DNA of 64,000 bases. It comes from Pseudarthrobacter sulfonivorans. Its GTDB lineage: Bacteria > Actinomycetota > Actinomycetes > Actinomycetales > Micrococcaceae. A program made the position numbers and the translations under genes. The notes under the pieces were generated by a model, which saw nothing but the letters and a program-made list of their open reading frames with translations, had not been told where the DNA came from and made no database searches. Positions 54,234 to 64,000 of this stretch are shown here, one piece after another; the stretch's first letter is position 1; the number at the start of each line of letters is the position of its first letter. Where the stretch lies: the NCBI RefSeq assembly GCF_001484605.1, contig NZ_CP013747.1, forward strand, positions 434,001-498,000. The letters are read 5' to 3'.

Positions 54234-55211
54234 CTAGAAGAGCGCAACTTTGGGGACCTTCGGGAAGATCGCATCCAGTTCCGCGAGCTCCGCCGGCGAC
54301 GGCACCCAGGCCGCAGCGGCCGCATTTTCGCGGACCTGCTCCGGCCTGGTGGCCCCGGCGATCACGCTGCTGACGGCCGGCTGGGCCGCGAGCCAAGAGA
54401 AGGCCACCTGGATCTCGGTCAGGCCGCGAACTGCCGCGAAGGAACTGAAACGCTGGAGCTGGTCCCAGTCGGCGTCGTGCACCATGTTGGTCCGCGTATG
54501 GCTCAGCCGCGACCCCGCCGGAGCCGACCCCGGCGAATACTTGCCCGTCAGCAGGCCGTTGGCCAGCGGGAAGTAGGGCAGGACACCCAGGCCGTAGGCT
54601 TCTGCCGCCGGGGTGACCTCGAGTTCTGCCCGCCGGTCCAGGAGGTTGTAGTGGTTCTGCGTCGAAATGAAACGGGTGCCGCCGGCGGCCCGGGCCACAA
54701 ATTCCGCCTCGGCAATCTGCCAGCCGGCGCGGTTGGAGTGTCCGATGTAACGGACCTTGCCGCTGGAGACAAGGTCATCGAGGGCACTCAGCGTCTCCCC
54801 GATGGGAGTCAGGGGGTCAGGCGTGTGGAACTGGTAAAGGTCGATCCAGTCCGTGCCCAGCCGCCGCAGCGACGCCTCCACCGCACGGAGAATGTAGCGC
54901 CGGGACCCCCGGGCGCCAAAGTCGTTGCCGTTGGCACCCCGGACGTCCATGCCGAACTTGGTGGCTACCACCGCATCATCCCGCTTGCCGGCCAGGGCCT
55001 TGCCCAGCATCGTCTCGCTGAGACCGGGTTCGCGCCCGTAGTTGTCGGCGACGTCGAAAAGCGTCACGCCGGCGTCGAGGGCAGCATGGACGACGGCGTC
55101 AGTCCCCGCCTGCGATTCGGTCACCGTGTTGGCGCGGCCCAGGTTGTTGCAGCCGAGCCCCACCACGGAGACGGTCAGCCCTGAGTTTCCCAGGCGTCGG
55201 TAGTCAGGCAT
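54234..55211 (-). CDS. Aldo/keto reductase
   Basis: This 325-residue NADPH-dependent reductase has the catalytic tetrad D53, Y58, K85 and H129 (FDVADNYG, VVATKFG, YQFHTPD), and a phosphate-binding end SSVIAGATRPEQVRENAAA. It starts MPDYRRLGNSGLTVSVVGLG at 55211 with GAGGGGAAA upstream; the longer frame to 55343 is rejected because it lies over the preceding gene. The substrate is unknown. It is close to the preceding WGR-like gene (11-base gap). Confidence 0.93.
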   Translation of the reverse strand: MPDYRRLGNSGLTVSVVGLGCNNLGRANTVTESQAGTDAVVHAALDAGVTLFDVADNYGREPGLSETMLGKALAGKRDDAVVATKFGMDVRGANGNDFGARGSRRYILRAVEASLRRLGTDWIDLYQFHTPDPLTPIGETLSALDDLVSSGKVRYIGHSNRAGWQIAEAEFVARAAGGTRFISTQNHYNLLDRRAELEVTPAAEAYGLGVLPYFPLANGLLTGKYSPGSAPAGSRLSHTRTNMVHDADWDQLQRFSSFAAVRGLTEIQVAFSWLAAQPAVSSVIAGATRPEQVRENAAAAAWVPSPAELAELDAIFPKVPKVALF

Positions 55212-55222
55212 GGATTTCCCCT

Positions 55223-55783
55223 CTAGAGGCTGAAGGTGTTGGCAGGCTTCGCGGAGTGCTTGAGTTTGAAGTTGTCCGGATCGTTGAAGGGGGCGGCACC
55301 GATGCTGAGCTTGGTGAAGTCGAGGTCTTCGCCGCGGCTGCACACCTTGATGGCGCTGACGGCCTTGTTCATGTCGGGGCAGAGGCAGAAGATGTTCAGT
55401 TTGTAGTCACTGAACTCCGAGCGTTCCACGGTTCCCAGGCCGCGCCAGGCCAGGTGGCTGATGAGCGCGTCCTTCGCCTTTTCCTCAAGGTAGCGGTCAC
55501 GGTCGGTGCCCTCCTTGGTTTTGAGGGCGAACTGCGCCACCACCCAGAACTGGTCCTCGTCGGGGATTTCGCCGAAGCCGTCCTCTGCGCACTGCACGGC
55601 AAAGGCATCCATCAGGCCCTCAACCGCAGCGGCATCAGCCACATCGGTCTCTTCGGTTTTGCTCTGGTGGCCAACCACACCGTAGTTCATCACAAACTGG
55701 CTGTAGTCCTCGTCGAACCAGCCTTCACGGAAGTGCAGTACTCCCTCGTCGTCCCGTTTGTAGACCCTGATGATTCCGCTCAT
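55223..55783 (-). CDS. Hypothetical protein with WGR-like N-terminus
   Basis: I cannot assign a named family with certainty for this 186-residue protein. Residues 1-65 (IIRVYKRDDEGVLHFREGWF, then SQFVMNYGVVGHQSKTEETD, then ALMDAF-type helix and CAEDGFGEIP) follow the order of a WGR domain: strand, GVxG turn, helix, then a glycine loop. The rest is soluble, with several Cys (VQCAEDG, FCLCPDMN, KVCSRG). ATG 55783 has AAGGGAC upstream and overlaps the DUF402 stop by four bases, so both are translated together. The role is unknown. Confidence 0.7.
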   Translation of the reverse strand: MSGIIRVYKRDDEGVLHFREGWFDEDYSQFVMNYGVVGHQSKTEETDVADAAAVEGLMDAFAVQCAEDGFGEIPDEDQFWVVAQFALKTKEGTDRDRYLEEKAKDALISHLAWRGLGTVERSEFSDYKLNIFCLCPDMNKAVSAIKVCSRGEDLDFTKLSIGAAPFNDPDNFKLKHSAKPANTFSL

Positions 55784-56397
55784 GACCGTCCCTTCGTGAA
55801 CCATCCGGCGTCTGTTCCGTCGAATGGTGCGTGCTGTGCCTTGACGGCCTGATATAGCTCGTCCGCGGCCGTTTGGATGTCATCCACCAGCAGGTCCGGG
55901 TAATTCATGGCGGTGCGGTGCAAGGCGAACTCGTCCTGGTCATCGATGAAGACTCCCCGGCCGGCCATGCGGATCACGTCCAGGTCCATGTCGATCACAT
56001 GGAACTCGGTGACCGCGGGCCGGATGTCCGTCCACTCGTGGGCGACGGCGAGGTCCACGTAGACCCTCACCCCGCTGGGGTGGGCGTCGTCGTAGAACGT
56101 GGCCACCCAGTCTCCGGACCGCGGCACCAGGAGCACGGCGTCGGATGCTGTGTAAAAGGCAGCGCCCGGGCGCGAACAGAATTCGTTGGTTCCCTGGAAG
56201 ATCCACCAGCCGTGCCGGTCCTCGCCGAGGTACCGCCCCGGGACCACCCAGTGGGCTTGCCCGTTCCATTTCCGGTTCCGGGCCACCACCAGCTGGCCTG
56301 GCTGCAGTCCCGCGGGAACGCGGGTGGTGCTGGTGTGCCTCGCCGGGCTTGAATCCCCGACGGCGGCCGGATACTTCAGTGCGTCTTCTTCCCTCAC
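55780..56397 (-). CDS. DUF402 domain protein
   Basis: This 205-residue protein has a DUF402 domain (about 45-190), a family related to the FomD / nucleoside diphosphate phosphatase group. Visible blocks are [40 protein letters not shown] with acidic residues, and VIDMDLDVI then [11 protein letters not shown], the probable metal-binding acids. The GTG start at 56397 overlaps the dxs stop by four bases. It probably hydrolyses a nucleotide or RNA-linked phosphate; the substrate is inferred from family only. Confidence 0.82.
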   Translation of the reverse strand: MREEDALKYPAAVGDSSPARHTSTTRVPAGLQPGQLVVARNRKWNGQAHWVVPGRYLGEDRHGWWIFQGTNEFCSRPGAAFYTASDAVLLVPRSGDWVATFYDDAHPSGVRVYVDLAVAHEWTDIRPAVTEFHVIDMDLDVIRMAGRGVFIDDQDEFALHRTAMNYPDLLVDDIQTAADELYQAVKAQHAPFDGTDAGWFTKGRS

Positions 56398-58367
56398 AGG
56401 ATCGGCAGGCTGCCGGTGGTGGGGTGTTCCTGGCCTGGCAGGGGGCGCGCGAAGGGGACCTTTGTGCCCAGAACCTGGGCGACGACGTCGTGCGTGATCT
56501 GCTGGGCCGTCAGCCCGACGCGCTCCAGCACCTGGCTGCGTGTGCCGTGGTCCAGGAACTCCGCAGGGAGCCCCACCTCGTTCAGGGCGGTGTCAACGCC
56601 GGCGGCGCGCATTTCCTGCCGGATCCGCGATCCGACGCCGCCTGCCCTGACACCGTCCTCGATGCAGATGACCAGCCGGTGGTGGGAGGCCAGCGCGATG
56701 ATGGAACGCCGCACGGGCAGCACCCAGCGCGGGTCCACCACGGTGGTGCTGATGCCTTGGGCGCCCAGGCGGTTGGACACGTCCAGGGCCAGTTCTGACA
56801 TGGCTCCGACGCTGACGATCAGGACGTCGTTTTCGGTGGAACCGGCCGGCCGGCGGGCCAGCACGTCAACACCGTCACCCAGGCGTTCGATGGCTTCCAC
56901 TTCGGAGCCCACGGTGCCCTTGGAGAAGCGCACCACGGTGGGGGCGTCGTTGATGGCCACGGCCTCACGGAGCTCTTCCCGCAGCCGGGAGGCGTCGCGT
57001 GGCGCGGCGAGGTGAAGACCGGGAACGATCTGGACCATTGCCATGTCCCACATGCCGTGATGGCTGGCCCCGTCCGGGCCGGTGACGCCGGCCCGGTCCA
57101 GGACGATGGTGACGCCGGCTTTGTGCAATGCCACGTCCATGAGGAGCTGGTCAAAGGCACGGTTCAGGAAGGTGGCATACACGGCCACCACGGGGTGGAG
57201 CCCGCCGAAAGCCATGCCGGCGGCGGACGTCAGCGCATGCTGCTCGGCGATGCCGACATCGATCACGCGGTCCGGGTGCTTGGCCGCAAACTTGTGCAGG
57301 CCCACGGGAATGAGCATTGCCCCGGTGATGCCGACAATGTCGGGGCGTTCGTCGGCGATCTTCGCGATCTCGTCAGCAAAAACAGACGTCCAGGACTGTG
57401 CCCCGGAAACTCCTGTTGGCTCACCCGTCTCCGGATCGATAATGCCGACGGCGTGGAACTGGTCCGCTTCATGGGCCCGGGCCGGGGCGTAGCCGTGGCC
57501 CTTTTCGGTCATGGCGTGGACAATCACGGGTCCGGCGTAATTCCTGGCAGTGGACAGGGCGTGCTCCATGGCCTGCAGGTTATGGCCGTCAACGGGGCCA
57601 ATGTACTTCATGCCGAGGTCTTCGAACATGCCCTGCGGCGCCCACCAGTCCTTGATGCCCTTTTTCATGGCATGCAGGCTCTTGTAGGTGAACTGACCTA
57701 TGGGGCCGCCGTTCTGGAGCTTCTTCTTCCACCAGTCCAGCGTGCCCTCATAGGCAGGGGCGGCGCGGAAAGAGTCGATGGTGGGGCGCAGTGAGGCAAG
57801 GTAGTCCGCGAAGCCGCCCACCGTGGGGGCATAGGAGCGGCCGTTGTCGTTGACCACGATCACCACGCGGCGGCGCTTGTCCGCCGCAATGTTGTTGATG
57901 GCCTCCCAGGCCATGCCGCCGGTCAGCGCCCCGTCTCCGACGACGGCGACGGTGTATCGCTCCGACTCGCCGGTGAGCTGCCTGGCACGGGATATGCCGT
58001 CCGCCCAGGAGAGGGAGGAGGAAGCATGGGAGCTTTCCACGATGTCATGCTCGGACTCGGCGCGGGACGGGTAGCCGGACATGCCGCCCTGCTGGCGCAG
58101 GGTACTGAAGTCCTGGCGGCCGGTGAGGAGCTTGTGCACATAGGACTGGTGGCCCGTGTCGAACACAATGCTGTCCCGGGGCGAATCGAAGATGCGGTGC
58201 ACGGCCAGGGTCAGTTCCACAACGCCGAGGTTCGGTCCGAGGTGTCCACCTGTCTGGGAGACATTGGTGATCAGGAAACTCCTGACCTCAGCGGCCAGCT
58301 TTTCGAGCTGCCCTTGAGACAGCTGGTTCAGGTCCTGCGGATTCCGGATGGTGTCCAAGATTCCCAA
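56394..58367 (-). CDS. dxs: 1-Deoxy-D-xylulose-5-phosphate synthase
   Basis: The thiamine-diphosphate enzyme starts the MEP isoprenoid pathway from pyruvate and glyceraldehyde 3-phosphate. [13 protein letters not shown], the TPP motif [33 protein letters not shown] with the catalytic Glu, and [17 protein letters not shown] are all present. I use TTG 58367 (read [13 protein letters not shown], 657 residues), which has AAGGAGG five bases upstream; the frame extends to 58427 without support. It leads a run of five coupled or close genes. Confidence 0.96.
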   Translation of the reverse strand: MGILDTIRNPQDLNQLSQGQLEKLAAEVRSFLITNVSQTGGHLGPNLGVVELTLAVHRIFDSPRDSIVFDTGHQSYVHKLLTGRQDFSTLRQQGGMSGYPSRAESEHDIVESSHASSSLSWADGISRARQLTGESERYTVAVVGDGALTGGMAWEAINNIAADKRRRVVIVVNDNGRSYAPTVGGFADYLASLRPTIDSFRAAPAYEGTLDWWKKKLQNGGPIGQFTYKSLHAMKKGIKDWWAPQGMFEDLGMKYIGPVDGHNLQAMEHALSTARNYAGPVIVHAMTEKGHGYAPARAHEADQFHAVGIIDPETGEPTGVSGAQSWTSVFADEIAKIADERPDIVGITGAMLIPVGLHKFAAKHPDRVIDVGIAEQHALTSAAGMAFGGLHPVVAVYATFLNRAFDQLLMDVALHKAGVTIVLDRAGVTGPDGASHHGMWDMAMVQIVPGLHLAAPRDASRLREELREAVAINDAPTVVRFSKGTVGSEVEAIERLGDGVDVLARRPAGSTENDVLIVSVGAMSELALDVSNRLGAQGISTTVVDPRWVLPVRRSIIALASHHRLVICIEDGVRAGGVGSRIRQEMRAAGVDTALNEVGLPAEFLDHGTRSQVLERVGLTAQQITHDVVAQVLGTKVPFARPLPGQEHPTTGSLPIL

Positions 58368-58430
58368 TGACCCCTCCTTCGGGTGGTAGACGTGCCTGTT
58401 AACTCTAACGCCTCGCGGAAAATGCAAAGC

Positions 58431-58467
58431 CGAAGCCCCGGCTGGTCGGTGACCGGCCGGGGCTTCG
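58431..58467 (-). terminator. Terminator hairpin after acnA
   Basis: cgaagccccggc and its partner gccggggcttcg pair with an inner ggtc/gacc stem. It lies 30 bases past the acnA stop and before dxs; on the minus strand a broken T-rich stretch follows. Confidence 0.65.
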
Positions 58468-58496
58468 AAAGAGTACTGCGTGGGTTCAGATTCCGG

Positions 58497-61307
<2,811 letters not shown>

Positions 61308-61359
61308 CGCAGGACTCCTCTCGCAACAGTTTCATCTTTGTCGCGCGGTAGACCGCTTG

Positions 61360-61381
61360 CTAGTTAGGCAGGCCTAATTAG
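61360..61381. promoter_or_regulatory. Iron-box-like palindrome ahead of acnA
   Basis: TTAGGC-AG-GCCTAA (61364-61377) is a perfect inverted repeat, and the flanks extend it to 22 bases with one mismatched pair (CTAg ... tTAG). It resembles sites bound by DtxR/IdeR-type iron regulators, although the spacing differs from the 19-base consensus. It lies 53-74 bases before the acnA ATG. No regulator gene is near. Confidence 0.45.
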
Positions 61382-61459
61382 TGCTGGCCACACAAATTGC
61401 AGGAGGTCAGCCGTGAATACGGGGCGCGACGTGGGATTACTACGGCCATCCTAGTAGCA

Positions 61460-62875
61460 TCACGGACCCGGCGTCAGCAACGCCACCGTCTCCAGGTGGT
61501 GCGTGTGCGGATAGAGATCGAAGGCCCGCAGGCCCGCCAGGGACCAGCCAGCCTGCTGAAAGTACCCAACATCCCGGGCAAATGATGCCGGGTCGCAGGA
61601 GACGTAGGCGATGGCGCGGGGCCCGGCAGCGATCAGCTGGCTGACCACGGGCTTCCCGGCGCCCGCCCGGGGCGGGTCCAGCACAATGGCATCGAAATTC
61701 CGCGGCTTTTGGCGGAGGACTCGTTCCACCCGGCCGTGTTCGATCTCCACCTGCGGAGCACCGTGAAGGTTCTTGCGGGCGTCCCGGCTGGTTCCCGGAG
61801 CACCTTCCACCGAGAGAACGGACCCGGTCTCCCCCACCGCGTCAGCCAAGGGAGCCGTGAACAGCCCGGCCCCGGCATAGAGGTCGGCCACCACGGAACC
61901 CGGCGCCAGGAATCCGCCATTGTGGAGGAATTCTGTGATGGCTCCCACAAGCGTCCCGGGCGCGTCGCGGTGGATCTGCCAGAAACCGGCGCCCGTAACC
62001 CTGTAGTCGTGGCCGGCTGCCGACTCCTGGACCCAGGTCCGGCCACGCAGCTGCGCGACTTCCCCGGTCAGAGGGTCGAACGTGGCCACGGAAACGTCGT
62101 CCGGAAGCTGGGCCGCGATGGCACTGAGCCGCTTGGGCTTGGTGCCGGGTGCAGGAGCCAGCAGCACCAGTGGGCGGGAACCGTTCGACGGCGCTGCCAC
62201 CTCCACGCGTTCGATGCCGGTCAGGTCGAGGTCCCACAAGCGCAGCCGGTTGATGCGCTCCGTTGCGAGCGGCATCTCCCGGACGGCAATGATGTGGTCG
62301 GAACGGTGCGCGTGCATGCCAAGTTTGCCGCCCGGAGTCACCGAGAAGCTGGCGCGCGTCCGCCACCCCAGGCCAGTGCCGGCGTCGTACGTTGGCTCAG
62401 TCTCCTGGCTGGAATCCGGCCCGCCCGCTTCCACAGCCTCCACGAGGTTTCCGAGGTCCAGCCCGTCGGGCAGGCGTTCGACGGCGGCGAGGCGCTGAAG
62501 CTGTTCGGCCAGTACCGCCGACTTGAGCGTGCGCTGTCGGGCCAGCGAGATGTGGCCGAATTCGGCTCCGCCCACCGGTGGATGTCCGTGGGCCCAGGCG
62601 CGGAGGGAGTCCGCCGGACGCCAGAAGTGCTCCACGCGGTCCGGGGACGCTTCGAGGACTTCCACCACGTCGGCGCGCCAGAATTTGGCTGATTCACCGG
62701 CGTCGGTCAGCCGGACACGGACTTTTTCGCCGGGGATGCCGTGCCGGACAAAGATCACCCTGCCCTCGTGCCGGGCCACGCAGTGGCCGCCGTGGGCCAC
62801 CGGGCCGACGTCGAGCACCAGTTCGGTGGGGGCTGCCGTGGCAGTTGCGGGGTGGCTCTGGGTCTGGGGGTTCAT
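61460..62875 (-). CDS. TRAM-domain class I SAM-dependent RNA methyltransferase (TrmA/RumA type)
   Basis: The 471-residue protein has an N-terminal TRAM domain (about 18-78: LVLDVGPVAHGGHCVARHEG), a central domain and a C-terminal SAM methyltransferase with VADLYAGAGLFTAPLADA. It ends with a DPPRAGAGKPV block and the catalytic Cys in YVSCDPASFARDVGYF. Such enzymes make m5U in tRNA or 23S rRNA; which site is unknown. The cysteines that hold the cluster in RlmD are not clear. ATG 62875 overlaps the upstream permease stop by four bases; the longer frame to 63013 is rejected. Confidence 0.9.
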   Translation of the reverse strand: MNPQTQSHPATATAAPTELVLDVGPVAHGGHCVARHEGRVIFVRHGIPGEKVRVRLTDAGESAKFWRADVVEVLEASPDRVEHFWRPADSLRAWAHGHPPVGGAEFGHISLARQRTLKSAVLAEQLQRLAAVERLPDGLDLGNLVEAVEAGGPDSSQETEPTYDAGTGLGWRTRASFSVTPGGKLGMHAHRSDHIIAVREMPLATERINRLRLWDLDLTGIERVEVAAPSNGSRPLVLLAPAPGTKPKRLSAIAAQLPDDVSVATFDPLTGEVAQLRGRTWVQESAAGHDYRVTGAGFWQIHRDAPGTLVGAITEFLHNGGFLAPGSVVADLYAGAGLFTAPLADAVGETGSVLSVEGAPGTSRDARKNLHGAPQVEIEHGRVERVLRQKPRNFDAIVLDPPRAGAGKPVVSQLIAAGPRAIAYVSCDPASFARDVGYFQQAGWSLAGLRAFDLYPHTHHLETVALLTPGP

Positions 62876-64000
62876 CGGATATCCTGCATGTTTTTGGCTT
62901 CTTCGGACGATTTCAACTGCCACGGGACACTGGCCACCATCACGCCAGGTTCGAAGTGCAGCCGGGTTTTGATACGCAGCGCTGTCTGGTTGTGAACCAG
63001 CTGTTCCCACCATTTACCGACCACGTATTCGGGAATGTAGACCACGATCAGGTCGCGGGGGGAATCACGGCGCATGTTCTTGACGTATTCCATAATGGGC
63101 GTGATGGTTTCCCGGTACGGGCTGGCGAGGACGGTCAGCGGCACGGGGATCTCCAGCTTTTCCCAGTCGGCAACCGTGTGCGCGGTTTCCTCTGCGTTGA
63201 TGTCCACCGTGATGGCGTCCAGCCGCGACGGCCTCGACGCCCGGGCGTAGGCCAGGGCACGCAACACCGGCTTGCGCACGTGGGACACCAACAGTACCGC
63301 GTGCACCCTTGATGGCAGGGCCCGCGGCGAGGAGTCCTCGTCCACGGCCAGTTCCTTGGCCACGTTGTCATAGTGTGCCCGGATGCTCCACATGATCAGG
63401 AACAGGATAAACATGGCCAGCAGCGCGATCCACGCGCCTTGCTGGAACTTGGTGATCAGCACGATCACCAGCACCAGGGACGTCATGCCGAACCCGATGC
63501 TGTTGATGGTGCGGGACTTCACCATCCGGCGTCGGGTGGCTTTGTCCTTGGCGAGCTTGAGGTGCCTCCCCCAATGCCGGATCATGCCCAGCTGGCTGAG
63601 GGTAAAGGAAATAAAGACGCCCACGATGTAGAGCTGGATCAGTTTCGTGACGTCGCCGTTGAACGCGAGGATCAGGACCAACGCTCCGGCGGCCAGGGCA
63701 AGGACACCGTTGCTGAACGCCAGGCGGTCTCCCCTGGTCCGCAGCTGGCGCGGCAGGTAGCCGTCCTGGGCGAGGATGGAGCCAAGTACCGGGAACCCGT
63801 TGAAGGCGGTGTTCGAGGCGAACACCAGGATCACTCCGGTGGCGGCGACCACGATGAAGAACAGGATTGATCCCGGGCCGAAGATGGTCTGGGCGATCTG
63901 ACTGATGGCAGGACTCTGAATGTAATCCTCCGGCAGCGGCAGGCCGTTCATCAGGAATTCCGTCGCCGGATCCAGCACAATGTGCACCTTCGTGGCGTTG
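62872..64000 (-). CDS. APC-family amino acid permease with C-terminal stress-like domain, 5' end missing
   Basis: The frame is open from base 64000 to the stop at 62872 (375 codons), so the N-terminal half lies outside. Visible are about five membrane segments with FFIVVAATGVILVFASNTAF, LAAGALVLILAFNGDVTKLI, YIVGVFISFTLSQLGM and SLVLVIVLITKFQQGAWIAL. A C-terminal soluble domain of about 150 residues follows, starting HAVLLVSHVRKPVLRALAYA, and resembles a universal-stress fold. The first in-frame start codon in view, GTG 63987, is internal. It probably imports amino acids or K+-linked substrates; the substrate is unknown. The stop overlaps the methyltransferase start. Confidence 0.88.
   Translation of the reverse strand, partial: NATKVHIVLDPATEFLMNGLPLPEDYIQSPAISQIAQTIFGPGSILFFIVVAATGVILVFASNTAFNGFPVLGSILAQDGYLPRQLRTRGDRLAFSNGVLALAAGALVLILAFNGDVTKLIQLYIVGVFISFTLSQLGMIRHWGRHLKLAKDKATRRRMVKSRTINSIGFGMTSLVLVIVLITKFQQGAWIALLAMFILFLIMWSIRAHYDNVAKELAVDEDSSPRALPSRVHAVLLVSHVRKPVLRALAYARASRPSRLDAITVDINAEETAHTVADWEKLEIPVPLTVLASPYRETITPIMEYVKNMRRDSPRDLIVVYIPEYVVGKWWEQLVHNQTALRIKTRLHFEPGVMVASVPWQLKSSEEAKNMQDIR

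Overview
The window is a high-G+C actinobacterial chromosome segment, most likely from Arthrobacter, Pseudarthrobacter or a close relative in the Micrococcaceae. The assignment rests on mycothione reductase (a mycothiol user), a PdtaR-type ANTAR regulator, the small HGxxPAAW and trp-operon membrane proteins inside the trp cluster, a DUF3000-ribonuclease D pair, a DUF6421-SDR-aldolase cluster, frequent GTG/TTG starts and strong GC bias at third codon positions. No name beyond family or genus level can be proved from the sequence.

Positions 1-2957 are foreign. They are the right end of an integrated element that stops at the 3' end of a tRNA-Leu(CAA) gene. Next to the tRNA are a tyrosine integrase, then a small excisionase-like HTH protein, a stretch of doubtful or decayed coding sequence, and the 5' part of a P-loop NTPase that runs off the left edge. 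This NTPase has an unassigned N-terminal domain and is the best candidate for unexplored cargo. Its base composition is clearly lower in G+C than the rest.

Positions 3.2-30.2 kb are core metabolism, almost all on the minus strand after pdtaR: pyruvate kinase, glutamate synthase (gltBD), a trp operon (trpE, two small membrane proteins, trpC, trpB, trpA) running into lgt, hisI just upstream of trpE, then hisE-hisG-hisF, the riboflavin operon ribD-ribE-ribB-ribA-ribH behind an FMN riboswitch, and def-fmt-rsmB-rpe. Overlaps of 1-4 bases are common, so translational coupling is likely.

Positions 30.2-32.6 kb hold an orphan PD-(D/E)XK nuclease-like gene, a tRNA array (Val-CAC on minus; Gly, Cys, Val, Gly, Val on plus) and a small antitoxin-like gene. 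Positions 32.6-43.8 kb hold zapE, a sulfur set (sseA, sufE), ybaK, an alpha/beta hydrolase, msrB, the DUF6421-SDR-aldolase cluster and DUF3000-rnd.

Positions 43.8-64 kb hold fadA-fadB behind a 36-base palindrome, an ECF vitamin-type transporter with its two ATPases fused, an aminoglycoside-phosphotransferase-like kinase, mycothione reductase, an operon of dxs, DUF402, a WGR-like protein, an aldo/keto reductase and a nucleoside hydrolase, aconitase behind an iron-box-like palindrome, a TRAM/TrmA-type RNA methyltransferase, and an APC permease cut by the right edge. I saw no CRISPR array, rRNA or intact insertion sequence.
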